From positions 165,560-229,559 of the forward strand of contig CATOSM010000001.1 of NCBI GenBank assembly GCA_951812645.1: 64,000 nucleotides of DNA, given 5' to 3'. Below are positions 33,985 to 41,805 of the stretch, in pieces; the stretch's first letter is position 1, and each line of letters opens with the position of its first letter. The DNA comes from an uncultured Candidatus Nitrosopumilus sp. (GTDB lineage: Archaea; Thermoproteota; Nitrososphaeria; Nitrososphaerales; Nitrosopumilaceae). Both the position numbers and the translations under genes were made by a program. The notes below the pieces were generated by a model. That model saw only the letters and a list, made by a program, of their open reading frames with translations. It was not told the DNA's origin and made no database searches.

Positions 33985-34312
33985 CTGAGACTTGGGGGCA
34001 CAACCGGTTCTAATCTTTGGGTCAATTCCCAAACCATCCAAACGGAAAAAGCCGGGGATCCTTACGGCGTTATTTCATTGCAAAGTGAATGTAAAAATCC
34101 CCGCCGACATAAGACGTGAATCATTTCCTATTGGCGTTTTGTATTTGACGGGAATGCCGTCTTTGTATGGGGAGGTATTCAGGCCGGGCAGACCGTACGT
34201 GTACCCTGCAGTTCTGATGGCACGACCGTTCGTCACAAAGCCATGGATGGGAATTCCAGGTAACAATACGCTGCATTGTTTTCTTTTGGCCAAGGGCGAT
34301 GCCGATAAATTG
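33985..34312. other. Degenerate region at the accessory/core junction
   Basis: Both strands contain open frames of 80-110 codons, but none looks like a known protein. One short plus-strand stretch (FDGNAVFVWGGIQAGQTVRV) is protein-like yet bounded by stops. Probably remains of a surface-protein gene. Confidence 0.35.
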
Positions 34313-34314
34313 CC

Positions 34315-34943
34315 CATGATTTAAGAAATTCTCTTACAAAAATCAAGGCTGAATGGATTTATTTCATTATTTCAATCATGCCAAATTAGATGAAAAATCT
34401 TTGAAAAGGTTACAGGCAATGGATAAATCGATTGATTTTATGGATGATCAAATTCAAGGTATGTTGAATTATGTTAAAGCCAATCAATTAGATCCTGTTG
34501 CTACTGTTTCAAATCTAACTTTATTTGTCATTCAAACTGTTGCTAAACCTGATGATGTGGATATCGAACTACCTGAAAATGATTTTACATTAAAATATGA
34601 TTTACAAAAATCAGCTTTGGTTTTAGCTAATTTAGTTAACAATGTGATTCAAGCAATTGGGGCACAACATGGAACTGTTTCAATTACTTTTGAAGAGACT
34701 TTTAATCATGTTGTAATTGATGTTATTGATTCCGGTCCTGGAATTTCTGATAGTTTGTTCGATAAAATATTTGAGCCTTTATACACTACTGAAAAAACTG
34801 GCACCGGATTGGGACTTTCTGGCTGTAAAAATATTGTTGGGCATCATGGTGGAGTCATTCAGGCAAAAAACAATCCTGCCACGTCTACAATTATGTTGCC
34901 TAAAGATCCTGATAAATCTAAAAAAATTATTGTCAATTCATGA
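34315..34943 (+). pseudogene. Histidine kinase C-terminal half (H-box and HATPase), 5' part lost
   Basis: The H-box HDLRNSLTKIKAEW begins at 34315, then a one-nucleotide shift leads into the frame 34353-34943 (LFHYFNHAKLDEKSLKRL). The ATP-binding domain is complete: N box ALVLANLVNNVIQA, G1 DVIDSGPGI, F box and G2 TEKTGTGLGLSGCKNIV. There is no sensor, PAS or start codon upstream; accessory sequence begins instead. It may be the other end of the gene at 22819. Confidence 0.6.
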
Positions 34944-34999
34944 TTTTTTATCTTTTTTCAAAATGAGTAGACTATTAAGATCATGTCTGTTTTGATAGT

Positions 35000-36658
35000 A
35001 TGTTGAACAAAAAAGCCATTATTACAAGTGCGTTACCTTATGCAAACGGTGAAATCCATTTAGGACATGTTGCATCAACATACCTTCCTGCAGATGTCAC
35101 CACTAGATTTTTAAAATTAAATGGTGTTGAGGCTTACTATGTTTGCGCATCTGATGATTTTGGTACTCCCATCCTGATTCAATCTGAAAAAGAAGGAAAA
35201 ACTACTGCCCAATACGTTGCCCATTGGAATAAGCGTGATTATGACGATTTTTCGGCTTTTGGCATCAAATTTGACTTCTTTTACAAAACAAGTTCTTCGG
35301 AAAATATTTCATTTGTTCAAGATGTATTCAAAAAATTAAATGATTCTGGACATATTTATGAAAAAGAAATTATTCAGTTCTATTGTAATAATGATGAAAA
35401 ATTCCTGCCTGATAGATATGTGAAAGGCATTTGTCCTTACTGTAAAGCAGAGGATCAATATTCTGACCTTTGTGAAATCTGCGGTCGTGTACCTGAAGAA
35501 ATCACTGATCCTAAATGTTCACTATGCGGTCAGCCCCCGACTAAGGAAAAAACCAATCATTATTTTTTTAAACTCAAAAATTTCGCTGAATCGCTAACTG
35601 CATGGTTAGATGAAAGTCCTCACTTACAAAAAGATGTTAAAAAGTATGTTCAGAATTGGATTAAATCTGGATTGATTGATTGGGATATCACTCGAGATAT
35701 TCCTTGGGGTGTTCCAGTACCTCTTGATGGTGCTGAGGGCAAGGTCTTCTACGGCTGGTTTGATAACCATTTGGCATACATTTCAACTGCAATGAAATTT
35801 CTTAACGATAAAGGAATTGATGGAAAAGAGTTCTGGAATTCTGCTGACATTTATCATTTCATTGGAAAAGACATTGTATACCATCATTATCTTTTCTTAC
35901 CTGCAATGCGATTGGGTATTGATTCTGAATACAAGCTTCCTGATTACATCCCAACTAGAGGCCATCTAACTTTACAATCGAAGAAAATCTCTAAAAGTCG
36001 AAATTGGTATATTGGATTAAAGCAATTCTTAGAATATTATCCTCCTGACTATTTGAGATACTATCTTGTTTCTATTAACCCGTATTCCCAAGATGATCTG
36101 AATTTTGACTGGGATGATTTTACAACTCGAATTAATTCAGAATTAATTGGAAATCTTGGAAATTTTGTTAATAGGGCACTTGGATTTGCCAAAAAAGCTT
36201 TCGATGGTAAAGTTCCTGAACCCGATTCCTTTGATGAGCAAGATTCTGAGGCTGAAGGAAAAATCAAAAGTCTTGCATCTGACGTAGGCCCACTTATGGA
36301 GGAAAATCATCTTGACAGGGCTCTCAAAAAAGTGATGGAATTTTCGTCCTTCTTTAATCAATATTTTCAGCATAAAGAGCCTTGGAAAAAGGGTCCTGGA
36401 ACCGCAAACTGTGTTTATTTGTCTGTAAATGCTGCACGTGCCTTGTCCATTGCCCTGTTTGCATTCTTGCCTGAATCCGCACAAAAAATTTGGAATCAAT
36501 TGGGATTGGACAGTTCTATTGAAAAATCTTCTTGGACTGATATGTCTGTGTTGGGAATTTTCCCTGATCATGTTTTAGGTAATGCATCTCCCATATTTGC
36601 TAAAGTCGAAGAATCTGATATTGAAAAACACAAAAACGAATTGGGACTGTCTGAATAA
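35000..36658 (+). CDS. metG: Methionyl-tRNA synthetase, 552 aa
   Basis: Class I aminoacyl-tRNA synthetase charging tRNA-Met. HIGH motif is HLGH (about residues 20-23, NGEIHLGH), KMSKS is KKISKS, and the zinc knuckles are CPYC ... CEIC ... CSLC. The anticodon-binding domain is present; the C-terminal EMAP-like tRNA-binding domain of some homologues is absent. The gene follows the kinase remnant by 56 nt and ends 2 nt before the hydrolase gene. Confidence 0.93.
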   Translation: MLNKKAIITSALPYANGEIHLGHVASTYLPADVTTRFLKLNGVEAYYVCASDDFGTPILIQSEKEGKTTAQYVAHWNKRDYDDFSAFGIKFDFFYKTSSSENISFVQDVFKKLNDSGHIYEKEIIQFYCNNDEKFLPDRYVKGICPYCKAEDQYSDLCEICGRVPEEITDPKCSLCGQPPTKEKTNHYFFKLKNFAESLTAWLDESPHLQKDVKKYVQNWIKSGLIDWDITRDIPWGVPVPLDGAEGKVFYGWFDNHLAYISTAMKFLNDKGIDGKEFWNSADIYHFIGKDIVYHHYLFLPAMRLGIDSEYKLPDYIPTRGHLTLQSKKISKSRNWYIGLKQFLEYYPPDYLRYYLVSINPYSQDDLNFDWDDFTTRINSELIGNLGNFVNRALGFAKKAFDGKVPEPDSFDEQDSEAEGKIKSLASDVGPLMEENHLDRALKKVMEFSSFFNQYFQHKEPWKKGPGTANCVYLSVNAARALSIALFAFLPESAQKIWNQLGLDSSIEKSSWTDMSVLGIFPDHVLGNASPIFAKVEESDIEKHKNELGLSE

Positions 36659-36660
36659 CC

Positions 36661-37413
36661 GTGAAACCTGTACCACGAATTTCTACTAGAGGATACTATG
36701 ATCTCTTGACTGGTGATACGTTAAAAAACAATTCATACTATACGTACCCAAAAAATGATTTCAAAAAGTTAATCTGTTCTAAAGAACTTACTATTGTGAT
36801 TCATGGATTAAGAAATGATAATGCCGGTGCTATTGCTAAGGTTGTCTTGGCAAAAAAACAATTAAAGAAATTAGGCTACTCTTATCCTGTAGTTGGATAC
36901 AGCTATGATTCTAACACTACTGGCGCACATTTGATTAAACACGCAAAACGTGCACTTTCAGCTGGACAAAAAATTGCAATCAAAAATGGTAAAAACCTTG
37001 GTAAGTTTATTGAGGATTTCAAAGCATCTAGTCCAAAAACCAAAATTCGATTGATGGGTCATTCCTTGGGTTCTCAGGTAATTTTGAACACTCTGGAATA
37101 TCTTTCTAAAAAGAAACAAAATGTTGACATTATACATGCCATCTACCTCTTTGGGGCTTCGATTGCTGAAGATGTTCCTTCTTCAAAAAAATATGGTAAA
37201 ATCTTTCAAACTATAGTTAAATCGAAAATTGTAAATCACTATGCTCCGACAGATGAGGTTCTTCTTTGGGCAAATAAAGAAAGATACGTTGAAGGTCCAC
37301 TTGGACTTAATGGCGCTGTTGGCACCCCTGTAAAAAAATACCGTCAAAAATCAGTAAAGCCAAAAAATCACAGGTTTGCTAGTTATGCTCAAGTTTTGAA
37401 TTCATTTCCTTGA
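36661..37413 (+). CDS. Alpha/beta hydrolase, 250 aa
   Basis: The nucleophile elbow is GHSLGSQ (about residue 138), preceded by the strand VIHGLRNDNAGA, and a late His (NHYAP or NHRF) could complete the triad. It resembles alpha/beta-hydrolase families of unknown substrate. GTG start at 36661, 2 nt after metG, so co-transcribed. Confidence 0.7.
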   Translation: MKPVPRISTRGYYDLLTGDTLKNNSYYTYPKNDFKKLICSKELTIVIHGLRNDNAGAIAKVVLAKKQLKKLGYSYPVVGYSYDSNTTGAHLIKHAKRALSAGQKIAIKNGKNLGKFIEDFKASSPKTKIRLMGHSLGSQVILNTLEYLSKKKQNVDIIHAIYLFGASIAEDVPSSKKYGKIFQTIVKSKIVNHYAPTDEVLLWANKERYVEGPLGLNGAVGTPVKKYRQKSVKPKNHRFASYAQVLNSFP

Positions 37414-37478
37414 ATGCCCAAGTCTACTATGATTCATTCGCTAGTCTTTTATATAAAGAACGATGTTGATACTTTACT

Positions 37479-37589
37479 ATGAGTGCTGGTTTTGATTATA
37501 ATTCTGATAACAAGTCTATTTTGTATCATCTTCAGATTTTGGATGAACAACAAGACGTTTATGCTGATCTTTCCGAGTATCCTTGCTAA
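37479..37589 (+). CDS. Possible small acidic protein, 36 aa
   Basis: ATG at 37479 encodes MSAGFDYNSDNKSILYHLQI ... YPC, complete to TAA. It is preceded by a TATA-like ATATAAAG at 37450, at typical promoter distance for a leaderless start. Unknown family. Confidence 0.3.
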   Translation: MSAGFDYNSDNKSILYHLQILDEQQDVYADLSEYPC

Positions 37590-37609
37590 ATCCCTAGCAT
37601 GGTTTTAGA

Positions 37610-37747
37610 TTGGATTTTTCAAAATATTCTGTGAATGGGACTAGATGTCACAACTGTTTTGCTGGATATCGTCCGGTACCATTGATCTCACGTGATCAAT
37701 GTGGCTCAGAGTTTTGTGATAGTTGCATTAAAAACCGTGAACGCTGA
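37610..37747 (+). CDS. Small zinc-ribbon protein, 45 aa
   Basis: TTG at 37610 gives MDFSKYSVNGTRCHNCFAGY then CGSEFCDSCIKNRER: two CxxC pairs about 20 residues apart form a zinc ribbon. An in-frame GTG (at VNGTRC) is an alternative start. It lies alone between the hydrolase and the EF-Tu-like gene. Confidence 0.45.
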   Translation: MDFSKYSVNGTRCHNCFAGYRPVPLISRDQCGSEFCDSCIKNRER

Positions 37748-37791
37748 TGTAAAATTCAAAACTTCATAAGATCCATTTTTCATCTCATTTC

Positions 37792-38712
37792 ATGGTCAGA
37801 TCTGTAAATTTTGTAGTTTTAGGCAAACAAGATATTGCATCTGATTTTGGCAAAAAAGGCACCGAGACTGATCTCACTCTTTATGATCGAAAAGAATCTG
37901 ACATTATCAAAACTTGGGTTACTCCCACTGGCTTTCCCGAAAAAATACAACCACTATTCCAAGCTATCAACTTGGCAGAATATGTGATATTGCATGTTGA
38001 TAAACTCGATAAATTTACTGGCGAGCAAATTATTGCACTTGATTCATTAAACAAAGAAAAAGGAATCCTATCTCATACTTTTGACGTTGATGAATCGAAA
38101 CTAGGCGTGATGATAAAAGGAACAGTTGTTGAAAATTATACAAAAGTTGATCAAGATAAAATTAAAGAAGAAATGGACAAGCTAGAGCCCATTGCAAATG
38201 ATGATCCTTCTGAAATGGTAGTTGATCATTGTTTTGATGTTAAGGGTGTTGGTACTGTGATTTTGGGCAAGGTAACTAATGGTACGGTAAAACAATATGA
38301 TAATTTGAAATTGTACCCTGCAGGTATTGATGTTTTAATAAAATCCATTCAAATGCACGACGATCCTGTAACTGAGTCTGTCTGTCCTGCAAGAGTCGGT
38401 TTGGCTGTAAAGGGCGCCAAACCAGATGAAGTTGGCCGCGGTGATGTAATCTCTGTAGAGGGCGCAGTCGATGTAAAAACTGAACTTGAGCTTGATTTCC
38501 AAAAAAGCCCTTTTTACAAAAGTGAAATTGCTGAAAATCAAGGTTGTTTGGTAAGCGTTGGATTACAAATCAAGGCTGCAACATTCTCATCAATATCTCC
38601 TCTGAAAATGACCTTTGAAAAACCAGTTGTATGCAAGAAGGGTGACATTGCCGTTATTTTAAAACCTGAATCTGCAACCATTCGAATACTTGGCCGCGGT
38701 TCAATACAATAG
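37792..38712 (+). CDS. EF-Tu/SelB-like protein without GTP-binding loop, 306 aa
   Basis: Residues about 150-240 form an EF-Tu domain-2-like barrel (VDHCFDVKGVGTVILGKVTNG, ARVGLAVKGAKPDEVGRGDVI), followed by a domain-3-like part ending in RILGRGSIQ. The N-terminal ~115 residues keep the outline of a G domain, but the P-loop position reads LGKQDIASDFGKKG and no NKxD is present, so GTPase activity is unlikely. Such degenerate SelB/eIF2-gamma relatives are known in archaea; role unknown. Confidence 0.7.
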   Translation: MVRSVNFVVLGKQDIASDFGKKGTETDLTLYDRKESDIIKTWVTPTGFPEKIQPLFQAINLAEYVILHVDKLDKFTGEQIIALDSLNKEKGILSHTFDVDESKLGVMIKGTVVENYTKVDQDKIKEEMDKLEPIANDDPSEMVVDHCFDVKGVGTVILGKVTNGTVKQYDNLKLYPAGIDVLIKSIQMHDDPVTESVCPARVGLAVKGAKPDEVGRGDVISVEGAVDVKTELELDFQKSPFYKSEIAENQGCLVSVGLQIKAATFSSISPLKMTFEKPVVCKKGDIAVILKPESATIRILGRGSIQ

Positions 38713-38746
38713 ACGAATTTAATTAAATGAGCCACTGTGATTTTGT

Positions 38747-38869
38747 ATGGGAGAACCATTGCGTGCATGCCCAATTTGTCCTCAATGCGGTTCCAAACGA
38801 TTTGCTAGACTTCCTGGAGATAAGGTCACTGTAAAATGCCGTTCATGTGATAGAGTAATTGAAATCTAA
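38747..38869 (+). CDS. Small zinc-ribbon protein, 40 aa
   Basis: ATG at 38747 encodes MGEPLRACPICPQCGSKRFA ... VTVKCRSCDRVIEI with CPxCxxC and CxxC pairs, a rubredoxin/zinc-ribbon knuckle. It precedes ilvC by 36 nt, and a terminator-like element is not obvious, so it may share the ilvC transcript. Archaeal genomes carry many such mini zinc ribbons, often RNA-associated. Confidence 0.6.
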   Translation: MGEPLRACPICPQCGSKRFARLPGDKVTVKCRSCDRVIEI

Positions 38870-38905
38870 TTCATAGTTAATATTTGCAACATTCTTGCCA
38901 AAATC

Positions 38906-39904
38906 ATGGCAAAAACATGGAAAGATACCGATATCAGTCTTGATCCAATTAAAGATCAAACCATTGCTGTAATTGGTTATGGAATTCAAGGTGATGCTCA
39001 GGCCAACAACATGAAAGACTCTGGTCTTAATGTCGTAATTGGTCTTAAAGAAGGCGGTAACAGCTGGAAAAAGGCAGAAGCTGATGGTCACAAAGTACTG
39101 TCTGTTGCAGATGCAACAAAGCAGGCAGACATTGTTCACATACTGATTCCTGATATGATTCAAGGCCAGGCATACAAAGATGAAATCGGACCAAATCTTT
39201 CAGAAGGAAAAGCATTGTCATTTTCTCATGCAGCTGCAATCTATTGGAGATGGATTGAGGCACCAAGCAATGTTGATTTAATCATGATTGCACCAAAGGG
39301 ACCTGGTTCCAAAGTCCGAGAAACATATCTTGATAATTTTGGCACTCCTGCAATTGTTGCAGTTGAACAAGATTTTACAGGTAAAGCTTGGGATAGAACA
39401 TTGGGTATTGCCAAAGCAATTGGAAGCGCAAGAGCTGGATTAATCAAAACCGCTTTCAAAGAAGAAGTAGAAACTGATTGGTTTGGTGAACAAGCAGACC
39501 TTTGTGGTGGAGCAGCTTCTATGGTAACAAACGCATTTGAGACTCTTGTTGAAGCAGGATACCAACCAGAAATTGCATACTTTGAAGTTTTACATGAACT
39601 CAAACTCATTGTAGATATGATTCAGAGATATGGAATCAATGGAATGTGGAGACGTGTAAGTGAAACTGCAAGATATGGTGGACTGACACGTGGACCAATG
39701 GTTATGGATTCCGCAAGTAAAGCAAACATGAAAAAAGTTCTCACCATGATTCAGGATGGGACATTCAATGACGAATGGATCTCTGAATATCAGAAAAACG
39801 GTAAAGATGCATTTGACAAACATATGAGAGTATATGACGAACACCAAATTGAAAAAGTTGGTAAAGAGATGCGTAAAATGATGTGGCCTGATTCCACAGA
39901 ATAA
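38906..39904 (+). CDS. ilvC: Ketol-acid reductoisomerase, 332 aa
   Basis: NADPH- and Mg-dependent isomeroreductase of valine, leucine and isoleucine synthesis. Rossmann motif VIGYGIQGDAQANNM (about residues 23-37), HAAAIYWRWIE, and the metal-binding helix DWFGEQADLCGG with downstream Glu residues are all present. Length fits class I enzymes. Stand-alone unit, convergent with the mutase subunit gene 9 nt away. Confidence 0.93.
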   Translation: MAKTWKDTDISLDPIKDQTIAVIGYGIQGDAQANNMKDSGLNVVIGLKEGGNSWKKAEADGHKVLSVADATKQADIVHILIPDMIQGQAYKDEIGPNLSEGKALSFSHAAAIYWRWIEAPSNVDLIMIAPKGPGSKVRETYLDNFGTPAIVAVEQDFTGKAWDRTLGIAKAIGSARAGLIKTAFKEEVETDWFGEQADLCGGAASMVTNAFETLVEAGYQPEIAYFEVLHELKLIVDMIQRYGINGMWRRVSETARYGGLTRGPMVMDSASKANMKKVLTMIQDGTFNDEWISEYQKNGKDAFDKHMRVYDEHQIEKVGKEMRKMMWPDSTE

Positions 39905-39913
39905 TCTTTTTTC

Positions 39914-40336
39914 TTATATTTCTCTTAATTTAGAAACGCCTTTGTTAACATGATCAATAATTGTTGGCAATGGCGTACCCGGACCAAATACGTGATCAAC
40001 TCCTGATCTGACTAAATCTTTGTGGTCTATTTCTGGAATAACTCCTCCACCCACTACTAGCACATCTTTGATTCCTTTCTTTTTCAGCGTCTTGACTACT
40101 CTTGGGAACAATGTTCCATGTGCACCATTCAGTAAACTCATTGCAATTGCATCTACGTCTTCATCTTCTGCAATTTGTGCAACCCTATCTGGTGTAGCAA
40201 AAAGCCCCGAATAGATTACCTCCATCCCTGCATCTCTGAATGCTCTGCATAATACGAGAGCCCCCCTATCATGACCGTCTAATCCTAGTTTGGCCACTAA
40301 AATTTTGATATTCCGCGATGCTGCCTTTTGCTTCAT
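39914..40336 (-). CDS. Methylmalonyl-CoA mutase small (B12-binding) subunit, 140 aa
   Basis: Binds cobalamin in base-off/His-on mode: D20-x-H22-x-x-G25 (GLDGHDRGALVLCRAFRDAG), then SLLNGAH and VVGGGVIPEID. It pairs with the large subunit encoded at 45675 to convert methylmalonyl-CoA to succinyl-CoA in the 3-hydroxypropionate/4-hydroxybutyrate cycle. Having the B12 domain as a separate polypeptide is typical of archaea. It is 5.3 kb from, and on the opposite strand to, the rest of the set. Confidence 0.9.
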   Translation of the reverse strand: MKQKAASRNIKILVAKLGLDGHDRGALVLCRAFRDAGMEVIYSGLFATPDRVAQIAEDEDVDAIAMSLLNGAHGTLFPRVVKTLKKKGIKDVLVVGGGVIPEIDHKDLVRSGVDHVFGPGTPLPTIIDHVNKGVSKLREI

Positions 40337-40437
40337 GATTATGGTTGTATTTTGGGATATTTTAAAAGCTTTATTCGATTTAGAATGCTTTACCTCTTCA
40401 AATATATTGATTCAAGCCGCAATAGTGACGTTAAGAT

Positions 40438-40701
40438 ATGACTGAGGATGTATGTGATTTCTGCAAGGGTGTGGGCTCTTCCTCCACAAACATCTGTGTT
40501 TATTGTAATGGTACGGGAGAATGGAATCAGGCTGCTCAAGCATATGTGAAAAATCATATTTGTCAATGTATTGTACTTGATAGAAAATTTTGTCCTGTAT
40601 GTAACAAAGCATGTCATCATGACACTTCTTTGAATCCAAAGCAAACTATTGATCCTGGCTATGGCGGCATGTCTGAGCGAGAAATTAATGTTGTCTCATA
40701 A
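40438..40701 (+). CDS. DnaJ-type zinc-finger protein, 87 aa
   Basis: Three or four Cys pairs: CDFCKGVG, CVYCNGTGEW (CxxCxGxG as in the DnaJ central domain), CQC and CPVCNKACHH. No J domain. Probably a small zinc-binding chaperone-like or RNA-associated protein. Starts at ATG 40438, divergent from the mutase small subunit. Confidence 0.7.
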   Translation: MTEDVCDFCKGVGSSSTNICVYCNGTGEWNQAAQAYVKNHICQCIVLDRKFCPVCNKACHHDTSLNPKQTIDPGYGGMSEREINVVS

Positions 40702-40837
40702 CCTGTAAAATCATTGAAACTCGTTTTATGAATATCCCCACCCTTCTTATAGATGAGAATCGCTTCTAAATTATGTCAGAATCAGTCTTTATTTGCTGTA
40801 ATGCCATTATGTATGATCAAAACAATGGAGTGACTTG

Positions 40838-41737
40838 ATGGATAATCCTGTTTGTGCACGCTGTGGAAAAAATTCACTTCTAACTGACGAAGTTACAGGC
40901 GAACAGTTTTGTGGAAAATGCGGATATGTAATCACTGAAAAATCTCAAGAGTCTGGTCCCGAATGGAGATCATTTCAAAAAGATGGCGGTGCAGATCCTG
41001 CAAGAACCGGCGCTCCTTCTTCTCTTATGATTCACGATATGGGATTATCCACCGTAATTAATCCATTAAACAAAGATGCATCTGGAAAACCACTTTCAAC
41101 ATCTATGAAAAGTACCATTGAAAGATTAAGAACTTGGGATAGTCGAAGTCAAGTTCACGCTCCTGTTGACAGAAATCTGAGGCAAGCACTGAGTGATTTG
41201 AACAAATTAAAAGACAAGGTTGCAATTCCTGCAAATGTTTTAGAAAAAGCAGCTTATATTTACAGAAAAGCATTGGAGAAAAAGCTAGTTCGTGGAAGAT
41301 CAATTTCTGCAATGATTGCAGCTTCTCTATACGCTGCATGCAGAGATACTGAAACTCCTAGAACCCTCAAAGATGTTGCAGATGCTGCAAATGTTAAGCG
41401 CAAAGACATTGCTAGATGCTATCGATTGCTTCATCATGAACTAGAACTAAAAATGCCTGTGGTTGATTCAATTCAATGCATTGCAAGAATTTCAAGTAAA
41501 CTTGAGATATCTGAAAAGACAAAGCGATATGCTGTCAAAGTGCTCAAAGAGGCACAAGAACGTAAAGAGTCTGCAGGAAAAGATCCTATGGGACTAGCAG
41601 CAACTGCGCTTTATCTATCATGTGTAAAAAACGGTGTTTCTATAACTCAAAGAGATCTTGCCGAGGCTGCAGGTGTGACTGAAGTCACGATACGAAATCG
41701 TTACAAGGGGTTAAAGGCAGAACAATCAGTAAAATAA
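40838..41737 (+). CDS. tfb: Transcription initiation factor B (TFB)
   Basis: Recruits RNA polymerase to TBP-bound promoters. It has a zinc ribbon (CARCGKNSLLTDEVTGEQFC, GKCG), then the B-finger/linker (GAPSSLMIHDMGLST), and two cyclin repeats (KAAYIYRKALEKKLVRGRSI ... ; ATALYLSCVKNGVSITQRDL ...). About 300 aa, the usual length. A TTG three bases upstream (40835) is an alternative start, and a 21-codon frame (40774-40839) overlaps it as a possible leader. A decayed relative lies at 19152. Confidence 0.93.
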   Translation: MDNPVCARCGKNSLLTDEVTGEQFCGKCGYVITEKSQESGPEWRSFQKDGGADPARTGAPSSLMIHDMGLSTVINPLNKDASGKPLSTSMKSTIERLRTWDSRSQVHAPVDRNLRQALSDLNKLKDKVAIPANVLEKAAYIYRKALEKKLVRGRSISAMIAASLYAACRDTETPRTLKDVADAANVKRKDIARCYRLLHHELELKMPVVDSIQCIARISSKLEISEKTKRYAVKVLKEAQERKESAGKDPMGLAATALYLSCVKNGVSITQRDLAEAAGVTEVTIRNRYKGLKAEQSVK

Positions 41738-41805
41738 TTCTCGCTGATCTCCGAAAACAATCCAAATAGAAAATCTACTTAAGGCCTAACTGAAGCAATC
41801 TGATT

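Noticed and set aside
36143-36571. Antisense 142-codon frame within metG
   Set aside because: Fully inside a well-conserved synthetase gene; composition reflects the complementary strand.
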